NCBI RefSeq assembly: GCF_005280295.1
Contig: NZ_CP040020.1
Coordinates: 1 to 64,000, forward strand
Direction of reading: 5' to 3'
Source: Brevibacterium sp. CS2
Lineage (GTDB): Bacteria > Actinomycetota > Actinomycetes > Actinomycetales > Brevibacteriaceae
DNA: 64,000 bases
Each line of letters begins with the position of its first letter. The first letter of the stretch is position 1. A program made the translations under genes and the position numbers. Below, in pieces: positions 45,422 to 55,438 of the stretch. The notes beneath the pieces are model-generated. The model was given only the letters and a program-made list of their open reading frames with translations, made no database searches and was not told where the DNA came from.

Positions 45422-46415
45422 GGGCGTACACGTCCTCGATGGTTCGACGGGCGATCGCCTCGGCGCGGTCCGCGCCGGCGTGGAGGATCCGCTCGAGCTC
45501 GGCCGGGTCGTCGAGCAGCTCGTGCGTGCGCTCGCGCACCGGGGTCAGCGATTCGACGGCGAGCTCGGCGAGTGCGACCTTGAGGTGGCCGTACATCTTC
45601 CCCTCGAACTGCGCGACGATCGACTCGATCGGCTCCCCGGAGAAGGAGGAGTAGATGGTGAGGAGGTTGGAGACGCCGGGCTTGGTCTCCGGGTCGTAGG
45701 CGATGACGGTGTCGTTGTCGGTCACGGCGGACTTGAACTTCTTCGTCAGCGCCTTCGGCTCGTCGAGGACGTCGATCCGCCCGGCCGGGTTCGCCGCGGA
45801 CTTCGACATCTTGGCCCCCGGGTCCTGGAGGTCGTAGATCTTCGCCGTCTGCTTGAGGATCCCGGGCTCCGGCACGGTGAAGGTCTGCCCGTAGCGCTGG
45901 TTGAAGCGCCCGGCGAGGTTGCGGGTGAGCTCGAGGTGCTGCCGCTGGTCCTCCCCCACCGGCACGACGTTGGCCTGGTAGAGCAGGATGTCGGCGGCCA
46001 TCAGCGCGGGGTAGGTGAGGAGTCCGAGGGAGATGTGCTCGTTCTTCGCGGCCTTGTCCTTGAACTGGGTCATCCGCTGCGCCTCGCCGAGCGAGGCGGT
46101 GCACTCGAGCACCCAGCCCAGTTGAGTGGTCTGCGGGACGTGGGACTGGATGAAGATCGTCGACTTCTCCGGGTCGAGCCCGGAGGCGATGAACTGCGCG
46201 GCGGTGCGCAGGGTGCGCTCCCGCAGCTCGACGGGGTCCTGCTCGACGGTGATCGCATGCATGTTGGCGATGAAGAAGAACGCGTCGTGCGTCTCCTGCT
46301 GCTCGACGAACTGCTGCAGCGCCCCGATGTAGTTGCCCAGGTGGAGGGAGTCCGAGGTGGCCTGGATCCCGGAGAGGGAACGGGGACGGTGCTGCGATTC
46401 GGAGGTCTGCGTCAT
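45399..46415 (-). CDS. trpS: Tryptophanyl-tRNA synthetase
   Basis: A class I synthetase of 338 residues that charges tRNA-Trp. The HIGH-like motif is HLGNYIG and the KMSKS motif is intact (PGAKMSKSA). The ATG at 46415 follows CACAAT by seven bases, the same layout as manC, so the mRNA may be leaderless. An upstream in-frame ATG lies within the -10 region. Confidence 0.97.
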   Translation of the reverse strand: MTQTSESQHRPRSLSGIQATSDSLHLGNYIGALQQFVEQQETHDAFFFIANMHAITVEQDPVELRERTLRTAAQFIASGLDPEKSTIFIQSHVPQTTQLGWVLECTASLGEAQRMTQFKDKAAKNEHISLGLLTYPALMAADILLYQANVVPVGEDQRQHLELTRNLAGRFNQRYGQTFTVPEPGILKQTAKIYDLQDPGAKMSKSAANPAGRIDVLDEPKALTKKFKSAVTDNDTVIAYDPETKPGVSNLLTIYSSFSGEPIESIVAQFEGKMYGHLKVALAELAVESLTPVRERTHELLDDPAELERILHAGADRAEAIARRTIEDVYARVGFLSR

Positions 46416-46736
46416 GGTGCCCATTGTGCCACTGCGCTCGCCCGGGCGCGGACTCGGCCCGACCCCCTACGCCGCCTCCCTGGGCGCTGTTCGATAACGA
46501 TTCGGACGTCATTCTCGGTTTCCCGGCCGGCTCGGTTGGACAAACGGTACGGGGCGGGTGCACCCTGGACTGTCTGTCAGCGACCGCACAGACACAGTGG
46601 TGCGAACTGCCAGGCTCCCCAAGAGCGTGCAGGCCGCACCACGCCCGCACCGCAGAACCGCAGCACCCGCAGGTCAGTGCAGACCGCGGTCGCCACGCAT
46701 CGTTCCGCACACATCATTTCCCGTTAAGGAGCACGC
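46416..46736 (+). promoter_or_regulatory. cstA upstream region
   Basis: 320 bases without a gene. CACAAT (46428-46423, minus) serves trpS. On the plus side an inverted repeat TGTCTGT (46571-46577) / ACAGACA (46588-46594) could be an operator or hairpin. AAGGAG (46725-46730) is the cstA ribosome site. No clear Crp/GlxR box is seen. Confidence 0.4.
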
Positions 46737-48974
46737 ATGTCGGTTGAGTACGTCAAGACCGATGAGACCCTGCCGCCCGTGGCGGTCGTTGAGAGGCCGC
46801 GCTGGACCCCGACGAAGATCGTCATCTGGGTCGCCATCGCCCTCATCGCCGCGATCGGCTGGGTCATGGTCGCCTTCGTCCGGGGCGAGAACCTCAGCGC
46901 GAGCTGGTTCGTGGCCGCCGCCGTCGGCAGCTACCTCATCGCCTTCCGGTTCTACGCCAAGTTCATCGAGTGGAAGATCTGCCGCCCCGACCCGAGCCGC
47001 GCCACCCCGGCCGAGCTCAAGGACAATGGCCGCGACTTCACCCCGACCGACCGCCGCGTGCTCTTCGGCCACCACTTCGCCGCGATCTCCGGCGCCGGTC
47101 CGCTCGTCGGCCCGATCCTCGCCGCCCAGATGGGCTACCTGCCCGGCACGCTATGGATCATCTTCGGCGTCATCATCGCCGGCGGCGTGCAGGACTACAT
47201 GGTCCTCTACTTCTCGATGCGCCGGAACGGCCGCTCGCTCGGCCAGATGGCCCGCGACGAGCTCGGCCGGGTCGGCGGCTTCATCGCCTCGGTCGGCATC
47301 CTGCTCATCATGACGATCCTCATCGCGGTGCTCGGCGTCGTCATCATCAACGCCCTCGCCGAGTCCCCCTGGGGCGTGTTCTCGATCGCGATGACCATCC
47401 CGATCGCCGTGTTCATGGGCGTCTACATGCGCTACCTGCGCCCCGGCCGGGTCATCGAGACCTCGGTCATCGGCGTCGCCCTGCTCGTGCTCGCGATCAT
47501 CGCCGGCGGCTGGGTGCACAACAACCCGGTCTGGGCCGAGGTGTTCCACCTCGACAAGACCACGCTCGCCTGGTGCCTGATGATCTACGGCTTCTTTGCC
47601 GCGGTCCTGCCCGTGTGGGTGCTGCTCGCCCCGCGCGACTACCTCTCGACCTTCATGAAGATCGGCACCATCGTGCTGCTCGCCGTCGGCATCCTCGTGG
47701 TCAACCCGACCGTGCAGATGCCCGCCGTCACCGAATTCGCCTCGAACACCTCGGGACCGGCCTTCGCCGGCGCCCTGTTCCCGTTCCTCTTCATCACCAT
47801 CGCCTGCGGCGCCCTCTCCGGCTTCCACGCGCTGATCTCCTCGGGCACCACCCCGAAGCTCATCGAGAAGGAGAGCCAGGCCCGCCTCATCGGCTACGGC
47901 GGCATGCTCATGGAGTCCTTCGTCGCGATCATGGCGCTCGTCGCCGCGGTCTGCCTCGACAAGGGAATCTACTTCGCGATGAACGCCGCGGAGCCGCTCA
48001 CCGGCGGCACCCCGCAGGGCGCCGCCGACTTCATCAACAACTCGCTCGGCATGTCCGGCGTCCAGACCTCGGCGGAGTACCTCGACCAGGCCGCGAAGGA
48101 CGTCGGCGAGGAGTCGATCATCTCGCGCACCGGCGGTGCCCCGACGCTCGCGATGGGCATGGCGCACATCCTCCACAACGTGTTCGGCGGTCCGGCCTGG
48201 ATGTCGTTCTGGTACCACTTCGCGGTGATGTTCGAGGCGCTCTTCATCCTCACCACGATCGACGCCGGCACCCGCGTGGCCCGCTTCATGCTCGGCGATG
48301 CGCTCGGCAACTTCATCCCGAAGTTCCGCGATCCCTCGTGGAACATCGGCGCCTGGATCACCACCATCGTCATGGTCGGCGCCTGGGGGTCGATCCTCCT
48401 CATGGGCGTGACGGATCCGCTCGGCGGCATCAACACGCTGTTCCCGCTGTTCGGCATCTCCAACCAGCTGCTGGCGGCGATCGCACTGGCGGTGGTGTTC
48501 GCCCTGGTCTGCAAGTCGGGGTACGCGAAGTACGCGTGGATCCCCGGCATCCCGCTCGTCTGGGACCTCGCGGTGACGATGACCGCGTCGTGGCAGAAGA
48601 TCTTCTCCTCGGATCCCAAGCTCGGCTACTGGGCGCAGCACTTCGCCTACCGCGATGCCGTGGCCGCCGGCGAGACCTCGCTCGGCACCACCGAGGGTGT
48701 GGAGGCGATGAACGCCGTCGTCCGCAACACCTTCATCCAGGGCACCCTGTCGATCATCTTCGCCGTGGTCGTGCTCATGGTCGTGGTCATGGCGCTGTGG
48801 GCGGCCTTCAAGTCGATCACCGCGCGCGAGCCGCTGCCGACGACGGAGGAGCCCTACCGGCCGACCCGCCGGTTCGCGCCGGCCGGGCTCATCGCGACCA
48901 AGGCGGAGAAGGAGGTCCAGGCCCAGTGGGATAAGCTGGAGCCCTCCGCCGTCCGCCAACGGGAGCACTCATGA
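46737..48974 (+). CDS. cstA: Carbon starvation protein CstA (peptide/pyruvate transporter)
   Basis: The 745-residue polytopic membrane protein has the CstA signature regions GRDFTPTDRRVLFGHHFAAI and SGAGPLVGPILAAQMGYLPG, then ACGALSGFHALISSGTTPKL and TTIDAGTRVARFM. About sixteen hydrophobic segments are visible. CstA/BtsT proteins import peptides or pyruvate when carbon is scarce. The small YbdD gene overlaps its stop by four bases, the standard pairing. Confidence 0.96.
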   Translation: MSVEYVKTDETLPPVAVVERPRWTPTKIVIWVAIALIAAIGWVMVAFVRGENLSASWFVAAAVGSYLIAFRFYAKFIEWKICRPDPSRATPAELKDNGRDFTPTDRRVLFGHHFAAISGAGPLVGPILAAQMGYLPGTLWIIFGVIIAGGVQDYMVLYFSMRRNGRSLGQMARDELGRVGGFIASVGILLIMTILIAVLGVVIINALAESPWGVFSIAMTIPIAVFMGVYMRYLRPGRVIETSVIGVALLVLAIIAGGWVHNNPVWAEVFHLDKTTLAWCLMIYGFFAAVLPVWVLLAPRDYLSTFMKIGTIVLLAVGILVVNPTVQMPAVTEFASNTSGPAFAGALFPFLFITIACGALSGFHALISSGTTPKLIEKESQARLIGYGGMLMESFVAIMALVAAVCLDKGIYFAMNAAEPLTGGTPQGAADFINNSLGMSGVQTSAEYLDQAAKDVGEESIISRTGGAPTLAMGMAHILHNVFGGPAWMSFWYHFAVMFEALFILTTIDAGTRVARFMLGDALGNFIPKFRDPSWNIGAWITTIVMVGAWGSILLMGVTDPLGGINTLFPLFGISNQLLAAIALAVVFALVCKSGYAKYAWIPGIPLVWDLAVTMTASWQKIFSSDPKLGYWAQHFAYRDAVAAGETSLGTTEGVEAMNAVVRNTFIQGTLSIIFAVVVLMVVVMALWAAFKSITAREPLPTTEEPYRPTRRFAPAGLIATKAEKEVQAQWDKLEPSAVRQREHS

Positions 48975-49210
48975 GCACGAGCACCTCGGGCACCGCGACC
49001 CCTGCGAGCACCGTCGTCCACCGGATCGCCGCACCGTTCCGGGCCGTCCACTGGTACCTCAAGGAGGTCATGGGGGAGAACGCCTACCTCCATTACCTCG
49101 AGTCGTTCGAGCGCCGTCACGGCACGCGCGACGGGGCCATGGGCGAGCGCGAGTTCTGGCGCGATCTGACCGACGAGCAGGACCGCAACCCCAAGGTCCG
49201 GTGCTGCTGA
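48971..49210 (+). CDS. YbdD/YjiX family small protein
   Basis: A 79-residue DUF466 protein (VMGENAYLHYLESFERRHGT, FWRDLTDEQDRNPKVRCC) with the usual double-Cys end. In enterobacteria it is needed for activity of the CstA/BtsT partner. It is coupled to cstA by an ATGA overlap. A strong hairpin follows. Confidence 0.93.
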   Translation: MSTSTSGTATPASTVVHRIAAPFRAVHWYLKEVMGENAYLHYLESFERRHGTRDGAMGEREFWRDLTDEQDRNPKVRCC

Positions 49211-49235
49211 GCCATCGGCTCTGACCGGGCCGCCC

Positions 49236-49276
49236 ACGAGGGCCGTCGAGGTGATCATCACCTCGGCGGCCCTCGT
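49236..49276 (+). terminator. Terminator after cstA-ybdD (hairpin copy 1)
   Basis: 20-base arms with one G/T wobble around a single C (centre GAGGTGATCATCACCTC). It is almost identical to the hairpin at 50531-50563, including the flanking CTCGTCGCGTCC. Confidence 0.8.
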
Positions 49277-49383
49277 CGCGTCCCGGCCCCAGAACTCGAT
49301 TTCCGAAGGTTCCTGAGAGCGGATCCGCGATCCTCTGCGATCTCGATCTCCCGCACCCCGGGTTGCCTCCACTACCGTAAGAA

Positions 49384-49406
49384 GTGCGGCGCGGACCGCG
49401 CCGCAC
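49384..49406 (+). promoter_or_regulatory. Palindrome in the leader of the butanediol-dehydrogenase-like gene
   Basis: Perfect 11-base arms GTGCGGCGCGG / CCGCGCCGCAC around one A, 22 bases before the ATG. A TACCGT -10 is possible at 49372-49377. It could be an operator or an RNA hairpin limiting translation. Confidence 0.45.
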
Positions 49407-49428
49407 ACTTTCCGATGGGAGAATCACT

Positions 49429-50490
49429 ATGAGAGCTGCCCGCTACTACGACCGTAAGGACATCCGGATCGAGGAGATCCCCGAGCCGGAGCTGAAACCC
49501 GGAGCAGTCGCCATCGATGTCGCCTGGTGCGGCATCTGCGGCACCGATCTGCACGAGTACCTCGAGGGTCCGATCTTCATCCCGCCGAAGGGTTCACCGC
49601 ACCCGATCTCCGGCGAGGAGGCCCCGGTGACCATGGGCCACGAGTTCTCCGGCACCGTCACCGCGCTCGGCGAGGGCGTCACCGACCTCGAGGTCGGGCA
49701 GAACGTCGTCGTCGAGCCCTACATCATCCGCGACGACGTCGAGGTCGGCCCCGGCCGCTCCTACCACCTCTCCCCCGACATGAACTTCATCGGCCTCGGC
49801 GGCCGCGGAGGCGGGCTGTCGGAGAAGATCGTCGTCGAGCGCCGCTGGGTCCACCCGATCGGCGACATCCCGCTCGATCAGGCCGCTCTCATCGAACCGC
49901 TGTCCGTGGGCCACCACGCCTTCGTGCGCAGCGGAGCGGGATCCGGTGATGTCGCGCTCGTCGGCGGGGCGGGCCCGATCGGCCTGCTCACCGCGGCCGT
50001 GCTCAAGGCCGAGGGGCTCACCGTCTACATCTCGGAGCTCAGCGAGGCCCGCAAGGCGAAGGCCCGGGAGACCGGGGTGGCCGACGAGGTGTTCGACCCG
50101 CGCGAGGTCGACGTCGCCGAGCGCGTCCGTGAGCTCACCGACGGCCAGGGCGCCGACGTGGGCTTCGAGTGCAGCTCGGTGCCGGTGGTCCTCGACACCC
50201 TCATGGACGCAGTGCGCCCGAACGGCGTCATCGTCAACGTCTCGATCTGGGGCAGAAAGCCCGAGGTCGACATGCCGACGCTCGTGCTCAAGGAGATCGA
50301 CCTGCGCGGCACGATCGGCTACGCGAACGATCACCCTGCGACCATCCGTCTCGTGCAGGAGGGGCGGATCGATCTCGCCCCGTTCATCACCGGACGGATC
50401 GGGCTCGACGGACTCGTGGACGAGGGGTTCGACCAGCTCATCAACAACAACGAGGAGCACGTCAAGATCCTCGTCGATCCGAACGCCTGA
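49429..50490 (+). CDS. Zinc-dependent (R,R)-butanediol dehydrogenase-type alcohol dehydrogenase
   Basis: The 353-residue MDR enzyme has zinc-site motifs WCGICGTDLHEYLEGP and TMGHEFSGTV. The NAD fold GGAGPIGLLTAAVLKAEG follows and PVVLDTLMDAVRPNGVIVNV lies in the second half. It probably interconverts 2,3-butanediol and acetoin; other sugar-alcohol or threonine-type substrates are possible. The usual structural-zinc four-Cys lobe is absent, as in this subfamily. GGGAG lies seven bases before the ATG. It is monocistronic, bounded by two similar hairpins. Confidence 0.87.
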   Translation: MRAARYYDRKDIRIEEIPEPELKPGAVAIDVAWCGICGTDLHEYLEGPIFIPPKGSPHPISGEEAPVTMGHEFSGTVTALGEGVTDLEVGQNVVVEPYIIRDDVEVGPGRSYHLSPDMNFIGLGGRGGGLSEKIVVERRWVHPIGDIPLDQAALIEPLSVGHHAFVRSGAGSGDVALVGGAGPIGLLTAAVLKAEGLTVYISELSEARKAKARETGVADEVFDPREVDVAERVRELTDGQGADVGFECSSVPVVLDTLMDAVRPNGVIVNVSIWGRKPEVDMPTLVLKEIDLRGTIGYANDHPATIRLVQEGRIDLAPFITGRIGLDGLVDEGFDQLINNNEEHVKILVDPNA

Positions 50491-50530
50491 TCCCGCCGGC
50501 GACGGTCACCCGGCCGGTGCACCGCGCACG

Positions 50531-50563
50531 GGGCCGCCGAGGTGATCATCACCTCGGCGGCCC
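50531..50563 (+). terminator. Terminator after the butanediol-dehydrogenase-like gene (hairpin copy 2)
   Basis: Perfect 16-base arms (GGGCCGCCGAGGTGAT) around one C, 40 bases after the stop. It also lies 25 bases past the end of the convergent exonuclease gene. Confidence 0.85.
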
Positions 50564-50587
50564 TCGTCGCGTCCGGCCGTGCCCGGG

Positions 50588-51406
50588 TCATTCCCCGGCG
50601 GCGAGGCCCGGCAGGTCGTAGTCGATGACGAGCGGGGCATGGTCGCTCCACCGCTCGCCCCAGGTCGCGGCCCGGTCGACCCGGGCGGCCCGCGCGGCGG
50701 CGGCGAGCTCAGGCGTCGCCATCTGGTAGTCGATCCGCCAGCCGGCGTCCGTGTCGAAGGCCTTGCCGCGCATCGACCACCAGGTGTAGGGCCCGGGCAC
50801 CTCGCCGGACAGCCGCCGGTGGACGTCGACGTAGCCGAGCTCCCCGAAGAACCGATCGAAGTAGGCCCGCTCCTCCGGCAAGAATCCGGCTTTCTTGCGG
50901 TTCGCCTTCCAGTTCTTGATGTCGAGCTCGGTGTGGCCGACGTTGAGGTCGCCGGTGACGAGCACGTGGTCGGCGGCGGCCCGGAGCTCGGGCAGCCGGA
51001 CGAGCATCCGGTCAAGGAACCGGTACTTGTCGTCCTGCTTGGGGGTGCCCGCCTCCCCGGAGTGGACGTAGGCGGACACGACGGTCAGCGTGCTGCCGTC
51101 GGCCAGTCGGTGGTCGGTCTCGATCCACCGCCCGGACCGCGCGAAGTACTCCTCTCCGATCCCCACGCGCACTGCGTCCGCCGGGCTCCGCGACAGGACG
51201 GCGACGCCGGCCCGGCCCTTCGCCTCGGCGTCGGCGCTGTACACCGCGTACCCGCACCCGTCGAGCACGCCCTCGGCGATCTCGTTCGGGGCGCGGACCT
51301 CCTGGAGCGTGACGATCTCCGCACCCGCGCTCTCGAGCCACGGGCTCATCCCCTTGCGCCAGGCGGCGCGCACACCATTGACGTTGACTGCAGCGATTCG
51401 GATCAT
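50588..51406 (-). CDS. xthA: Exodeoxyribonuclease III family protein
   Basis: A 272-residue EEP-fold nuclease. The start RIAAVNVNGVRAA, the metal Glu in LQEVRA, the catalytic GDLNVGHTELDI and the final WSDHAPLVIDY are all present. It would cleave abasic sites and degrade 3' ends in base excision repair. The ATG at 51406 follows GAGGAT by six bases, again a leaderless layout. It is divergent from the GNAT gene. Confidence 0.93.
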   Translation of the reverse strand: MIRIAAVNVNGVRAAWRKGMSPWLESAGAEIVTLQEVRAPNEIAEGVLDGCGYAVYSADAEAKGRAGVAVLSRSPADAVRVGIGEEYFARSGRWIETDHRLADGSTLTVVSAYVHSGEAGTPKQDDKYRFLDRMLVRLPELRAAADHVLVTGDLNVGHTELDIKNWKANRKKAGFLPEERAYFDRFFGELGYVDVHRRLSGEVPGPYTWWSMRGKAFDTDAGWRIDYQMATPELAAAARAARVDRAATWGERWSDHAPLVIDYDLPGLAAGE

Positions 51407-51460
51407 GGGGCAATCCTCGCACGCTCCGTGAGACGACTGCTCTCCGTCGGCCGCAGCACG

Positions 51461-51466
51461 TAGACT
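51461..51466 (+). promoter_or_regulatory. -10 box of the GNAT gene
   Basis: TAGACT, about 34 bases before the ATG. This transcript has a normal leader with AAGGAGG. Confidence 0.5.
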
Positions 51467-51499
51467 GTGTCCACAGCACTGCTTCCGAAGGAGGACGCC

Positions 51500-51982
51500 A
51501 TGACCGACACGCCGTCGACATTCGACCTGGACCAGCTCACCATCCATCCGCTCGACGAGGTCGATGCCATGGAGCTCCGCGATTTCCTCGCCGAGCAGTC
51601 CTCGCACTTCTGGGGCGACAAGGATCTCAGCGAGGAGCACGACCCGTACTGGTTCCGCCAGATGGCATCCGGGGGTCTCGTCGCCCGCTTCCGCAACGAG
51701 ATCGTGGGGTACCTGCTGGGCTGCTTCCCCAAGGACGGCCCGTCCTACATCCACCTCGTCGCCGCGCACGACGACTTCCGCCACCGCGGGATCGGCCGGC
51801 GTCTCTACACCGCCTTCATCGACCGCGCCCGCCGGCTCGGCGAGGACGAGGTCGAAGCGACGACGGTGCCGGAGAACAGCGACGCGATCTCCTTCCACTC
51901 CTCGCTCGGCTTCGAGGCCGAGCTCGTGAGCGACTACGCCGGCCCCGGTGTGGCGCGCGTGCTCTTCCACATGAAGCTCTGA
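51500..51982 (+). CDS. GNAT-family N-acetyltransferase
   Basis: The 160-residue single-domain protein has the acetyl-CoA loop DFRHRGIGRRLYTAFIDRAR and a downstream TVPENSDAISFHSSLGFEAE motif. The substrate is unknown. AAGGAGG lies seven bases before the ATG. It is a lone gene with its own promoter and a shared terminator downstream. Confidence 0.88.
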   Translation: MTDTPSTFDLDQLTIHPLDEVDAMELRDFLAEQSSHFWGDKDLSEEHDPYWFRQMASGGLVARFRNEIVGYLLGCFPKDGPSYIHLVAAHDDFRHRGIGRRLYTAFIDRARRLGEDEVEATTVPENSDAISFHSSLGFEAELVSDYAGPGVARVLFHMKL

Positions 51983-52032
51983 CGCGGGAGCGTGCGCGGC
52001 CGACCGTGCACGCCGGCATCGCTTCGGATCGC

Positions 52033-52069
52033 AGCGGGCCCGGAACTCCAGGGGAGTTCCGGGCCCGCT
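52033..52069. terminator. Bidirectional terminator between GNAT gene and folD
   Basis: Perfect 17-base arms (AGCGGGCCCGGAACTCC) around a 3-base AGG loop, between two convergent genes. Confidence 0.88.
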
Positions 52070-52086
52070 GTCGTCGTCCGCGTCTC

Positions 52087-52974
52087 TCAGGCCGGCCCGG
52101 CCTGCCGTTCGGCGATCTCGACGACGTTGCGCAGGAGCAGCGCCCGGGTCATCGGGCCCACTCCCCCGGGGTTCGGGGAGAGCCAGGCGGCGACCTCGGC
52201 CACCCCGGGATCGACGTCGCCGACGATCCGGCTCCTGCCGGTCTCCGGATCCTCCACCCGCGACACCCCGACGTCGAGCACGATCGCACCGGGGGCGACC
52301 GCCTCGGGCGTGACGAGCCCGGCGGACCCCGCGGCGGCGACGATGACGTCGGCGGTGCGCAGCACCTCGTCGAGGTTCCGGGTGCCGGTGTGGGTCAGGG
52401 TCACCGTCGCGTTGTGCTCCCGCCGGGTGAGCAGCGATCCGATGGACCGGCCCACCGTGACGCCGCGGCCGACGACCACGACGTGCTTCCCGGCGAGCTC
52501 GATCCCGTTGCGCTCCATGAGCTCGATGACCCCGCGCGGGGTGCACGGCAGCGGCGAGGCGATCGGCCGGTTGGCGTTGAGCACGAGCCGCCCGAGGTTC
52601 ATCGGATGGAGGCCGTCGGCGTCCTTGTCCGGGTCGACCCGCTCGAGCACGGCATCGGTGTCGATGTGGTCCGGCAGCGGCAGCTGCACGATGTAGGCGG
52701 TGCACTCCGGGTCGGCGTTGAGCTCGTCGATGACCGCGTCGAGCTCCTCGGCGCTGATCGATTCCGGCAGGTCCTTCCGGATCGAGCGGATGCCGATCTG
52801 CTCGCAGTCGCGGTGCTTGCCGGCCACGTAGGACTGCGAGCCGGGGTCCTCGCCCACGAGCACGGTCCCGAGGCCGGGCACGACACCGGACTCCCGGAGC
52901 TTCGCGACGCGCTCCCGCAGCTCGTCCTTGATCGCCGCCGCGGCGGCCTTCCCGTCGAGGATCTGCGCGCTCAT
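52087..52974 (-). CDS. folD: Methylenetetrahydrofolate dehydrogenase / methenyl-THF cyclohydrolase
   Basis: A 295-residue bifunctional folate enzyme. [15 protein letters not shown] holds the catalytic Lys, [12 protein letters not shown] is the folate site and [18 protein letters not shown] binds NADP. It interconverts methylene- and formyl-tetrahydrofolate. Its ATG overlaps the glyA stop (TGATG), so one-carbon flow from serine is coded in one transcript. Confidence 0.97.
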   Translation of the reverse strand: MSAQILDGKAAAAAIKDELRERVAKLRESGVVPGLGTVLVGEDPGSQSYVAGKHRDCEQIGIRSIRKDLPESISAEELDAVIDELNADPECTAYIVQLPLPDHIDTDAVLERVDPDKDADGLHPMNLGRLVLNANRPIASPLPCTPRGVIELMERNGIELAGKHVVVVGRGVTVGRSIGSLLTRREHNATVTLTHTGTRNLDEVLRTADVIVAAAGSAGLVTPEAVAPGAIVLDVGVSRVEDPETGRSRIVGDVDPGVAEVAAWLSPNPGGVGPMTRALLLRNVVEIAERQAGPA

Positions 52975-54257
52975 CAGTACTGCTCCAGACCCTCGTAGAG
53001 CGGGAAGTCGGCGGCGAGCTTCGCGACCCGTCCCCGCAGCGCCTCGACATCGGGGCCGGGCTTGAGCGCCTCGGCGATGATGTCGGCGACCTCGGTGAAC
53101 TCCGCGGCCCCGAAACCGCGGGTGGCGAGCGCCGGGGTGCCGATCCGCAGGCCCGAGGTGACCATCGGGGGCCGCGGGTCGAAGGGCACGGAGTTGCGGT
53201 TCACCGTGATGCCGACCTCGTGGAGGAGGTCCTCGGCCTGCTTCCCGTCGAGCTGCGAGTTCCGCAGGTCGACGAGCACGAGGTGGACGTCGGTGCCGCC
53301 CGACAGCACCGTCGCACCGGATTCGGCGACGTCGGAGGCGAGCAGCCGCTCGGCGAGGATGCGTGCTCCCTCGAGGGTGCGCTCCTGACGCTGGACGAAC
53401 TCCTCGGTCCCGGCGAGCTTGAAGGCCACGGCCTTGGCCGCGATCGCGTGCATGAGCGGGCCGCCCTGCTGGCCGGGGAACACCGCGGAGTTGAGCTTCT
53501 TCGCGTGCTCCGGGTCGCGGCTGAGGATGAAGCCCGAGCGCGGGCCGCCGATCGTCTTGTGGACGGTGGAGGACACGACGTCGGCGAGCGGCACCGGGTT
53601 CGGGTGGAGTCCGGCGGCGACGAGACCGGCGAAGTGCGCCATGTCGACCCACAGGGCCGCCCCGACCTCGTCGGCGATCGAGCGGAAGGCCTCGAAGTCG
53701 AGCTGCCGCGGGTAGGCCGACCAGCCGGCGACGATGACCTTGGGCCGGTGCTCGAGCGCCCGCTGCCGCACGACGTCCATGTCGATGCGGTAGGTGTCGG
53801 GGTCGACCTCGTAGGAGGCGATGTCGTAGAGGCGGCCGGAGAAGTTGATCTTCATCCCGTGGGTGAGGTGGCCGCCGTGGGCGAGGTCGAGGCCGAGGAG
53901 CTTGTCGCCGGCCCGGGCGAAGGCGTGCATGACGGCGGCGTTGGCGGAGGCGCCCGAATGGGGCTGGACGTTGGCGTACTCGGCGCCGAACAGCGCCTTC
54001 GCCCGCTCGATCGCGAGGTTCTCCGCGATGTCCACGGCCTCGCAGCCGCCGTAGTAGCGGCGACCCGGGTAGCCCTCGGCGTACTTGTTCGTCAGCACCG
54101 AGCCCGAGGCCTGCAGCACGGCGCGCGGGACGAAGTTCTCCGAGGCGATCATCTCCAGGGAGTCGCGCTGGCGGGCGAGCTCCTGGTCGAGGACCGCGGC
54201 GATCTCCGGGTCGACTGCGCCGAGCGAGGCGGTCATCGAATCGGGTGCTTCATTCAT
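52974..54257 (-). CDS. glyA: Serine hydroxymethyltransferase
   Basis: A 427-residue PLP enzyme converting serine plus THF to glycine plus methylene-THF. [32 protein letters not shown] and [18 protein letters not shown] with the PLP lysine are present. The ATG at 54257 follows AAGGAG nine bases upstream. An inner ATG (MTASLG) is possible. It is divergent from purU, whose product also acts on formyl-THF. Confidence 0.97.
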   Translation of the reverse strand: MNEAPDSMTASLGAVDPEIAAVLDQELARQRDSLEMIASENFVPRAVLQASGSVLTNKYAEGYPGRRYYGGCEAVDIAENLAIERAKALFGAEYANVQPHSGASANAAVMHAFARAGDKLLGLDLAHGGHLTHGMKINFSGRLYDIASYEVDPDTYRIDMDVVRQRALEHRPKVIVAGWSAYPRQLDFEAFRSIADEVGAALWVDMAHFAGLVAAGLHPNPVPLADVVSSTVHKTIGGPRSGFILSRDPEHAKKLNSAVFPGQQGGPLMHAIAAKAVAFKLAGTEEFVQRQERTLEGARILAERLLASDVAESGATVLSGGTDVHLVLVDLRNSQLDGKQAEDLLHEVGITVNRNSVPFDPRPPMVTSGLRIGTPALATRGFGAAEFTEVADIIAEALKPGPDVEALRGRVAKLAADFPLYEGLEQY

Positions 54258-54407
54258 TCCTGTGACTCCTTGCGACGGTGCAGCTGCGGCCGGCCGACCG
54301 CACGGGCCCAATCCTAGTCCACACCCCGGTCGCCGCCACGAGCCCGCAGTCGGCCCCGCACCCGGTCCGCCTGCCGGACCGGCTCCCGGAGCCGAGGCGC
54401 CCGCCCC

Positions 54408-54413
54408 TACCAT
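54408..54413 (+). promoter_or_regulatory. -10 box for leaderless purU start
   Basis: TACCAT followed by seven bases and ATG. GGGAGG lies only one base before this ATG, too close to act as a ribosome site. Confidence 0.5.
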
Positions 54414-54420
54414 GGGAGGC

Positions 54421-55272
54421 ATGCTCACCGACCAGGAATGGGTGCTGTCGATCTCGTGCCCCGATCGCGGCGGCATCGTGCACGCGGTGACCGGCGTGCT
54501 CGTCGACGTCGACGCCACGATCACCGAGTCCCAGCAGTTCGGCTCCCAGGACACCGAGGTGTTCTTCCTCCGCCTCCAGTTCCGCACGGGTGCTCCCGAG
54601 GAGGTCATCCGCGAGGCCCTCGCCCCGGTCGTGCGGCGCCTCGGCATGTCGATCGAGCTCCACCCGGCCTCGCGTCGGCAGCGCACCCTCGTCATGGTCT
54701 CGAAGGCCGGCCACTGCCTCAACACCCTCCTCTTCCAACAGGGCACCGGGGCGCTGCCGACGGACATCGTCGGCGTCGTCGGCAACCATCCCGACCTCGT
54801 AGCGCTGGCGGAGTTCCACGGAGTGCCCTTCCACCACATCCCGGTCACCCCGGAGACCAAGGACGACGCCGAGGCGCAGCTGCTGCGGCTCGTCGAGGAG
54901 CTCGACGTCGAGCTCGTCGTGCTCGCCCGCTACATGCAGATCCTGTCCCCGGCGGTGTGCGAGCGGATGCGCGGCCGGGTGATCAACATCCACCACTCCT
55001 TCCTCCCGAGCTTCAAGGGCGCCCGCCCCTACCACCAGGCCCACGCCCGCGGCGTGAAGATCATCGGCGCGACCGCGCACTACGTCACGAGCGACCTCGA
55101 CGAGGGCCCGATCATCGAGCAGGACGTCGCCCGGGTGACCCACGCCCAGCCGGTGGCGGACTTCGTCGAGCAGGGGCAGGAGGTCGAGGCGTCCGTGCTC
55201 GCCCGCGCGGTGCGCTGGCACGCGCAGGGCCGGGTCATCCTCGACGGCAACCGGACCGTCGTCTTCCGCTGA
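54421..55272 (+). CDS. purU: Formyltetrahydrofolate deformylase
   Basis: A 283-residue protein with an N-terminal ACT domain ([20 protein letters not shown]) and a formyl-transferase-like hydrolase domain. The catalytic stretch [20 protein letters not shown] and [18 protein letters not shown] are intact. It releases formate and THF from 10-formyl-THF, balancing the one-carbon pool with glyA-folD opposite. The start at 54421 is preferred; an ATG three codons earlier lies within the -10 box. Confidence 0.95.
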   Translation: MLTDQEWVLSISCPDRGGIVHAVTGVLVDVDATITESQQFGSQDTEVFFLRLQFRTGAPEEVIREALAPVVRRLGMSIELHPASRRQRTLVMVSKAGHCLNTLLFQQGTGALPTDIVGVVGNHPDLVALAEFHGVPFHHIPVTPETKDDAEAQLLRLVEELDVELVVLARYMQILSPAVCERMRGRVINIHHSFLPSFKGARPYHQAHARGVKIIGATAHYVTSDLDEGPIIEQDVARVTHAQPVADFVEQGQEVEASVLARAVRWHAQGRVILDGNRTVVFR

Positions 55273-55295
55273 CCGGCGGGTCCGTCACCCGCCGG
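55273..55295 (+). terminator. Terminator of purU
   Basis: CCGGCGGGT and its complement around CCGTC, beginning right after the stop codon. Confidence 0.7.
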
Positions 55296-55426
55296 CCACC
55301 CCGGCGCCGGCCGCACCTCGGGCCCGGCACTCGCCCGGCGGCCCCGCTCCTGCCCGGATCCGCCACCGCTGTACCGGATCCGGAACATCGGCCTTCGCAC
55401 GCTTCCGCCGGGCGCGACCGGCGGTC

Positions 55427-55432
55427 TAGCGT
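55427..55432 (+). promoter_or_regulatory. -10 box for leaderless start of the ligase operon
   Basis: TAGCGT, six bases, then ATG at 55439. A weak TTCCGC -35 is 18 bases upstream. Confidence 0.5.
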
Positions 55433-55438
55433 GGGTGC

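Noticed and set aside
54258-54420. A THF or glycine riboswitch between glyA and purU
   Set aside because: The gap is short, purU appears leaderless, and no conserved riboswitch helices could be recognised.
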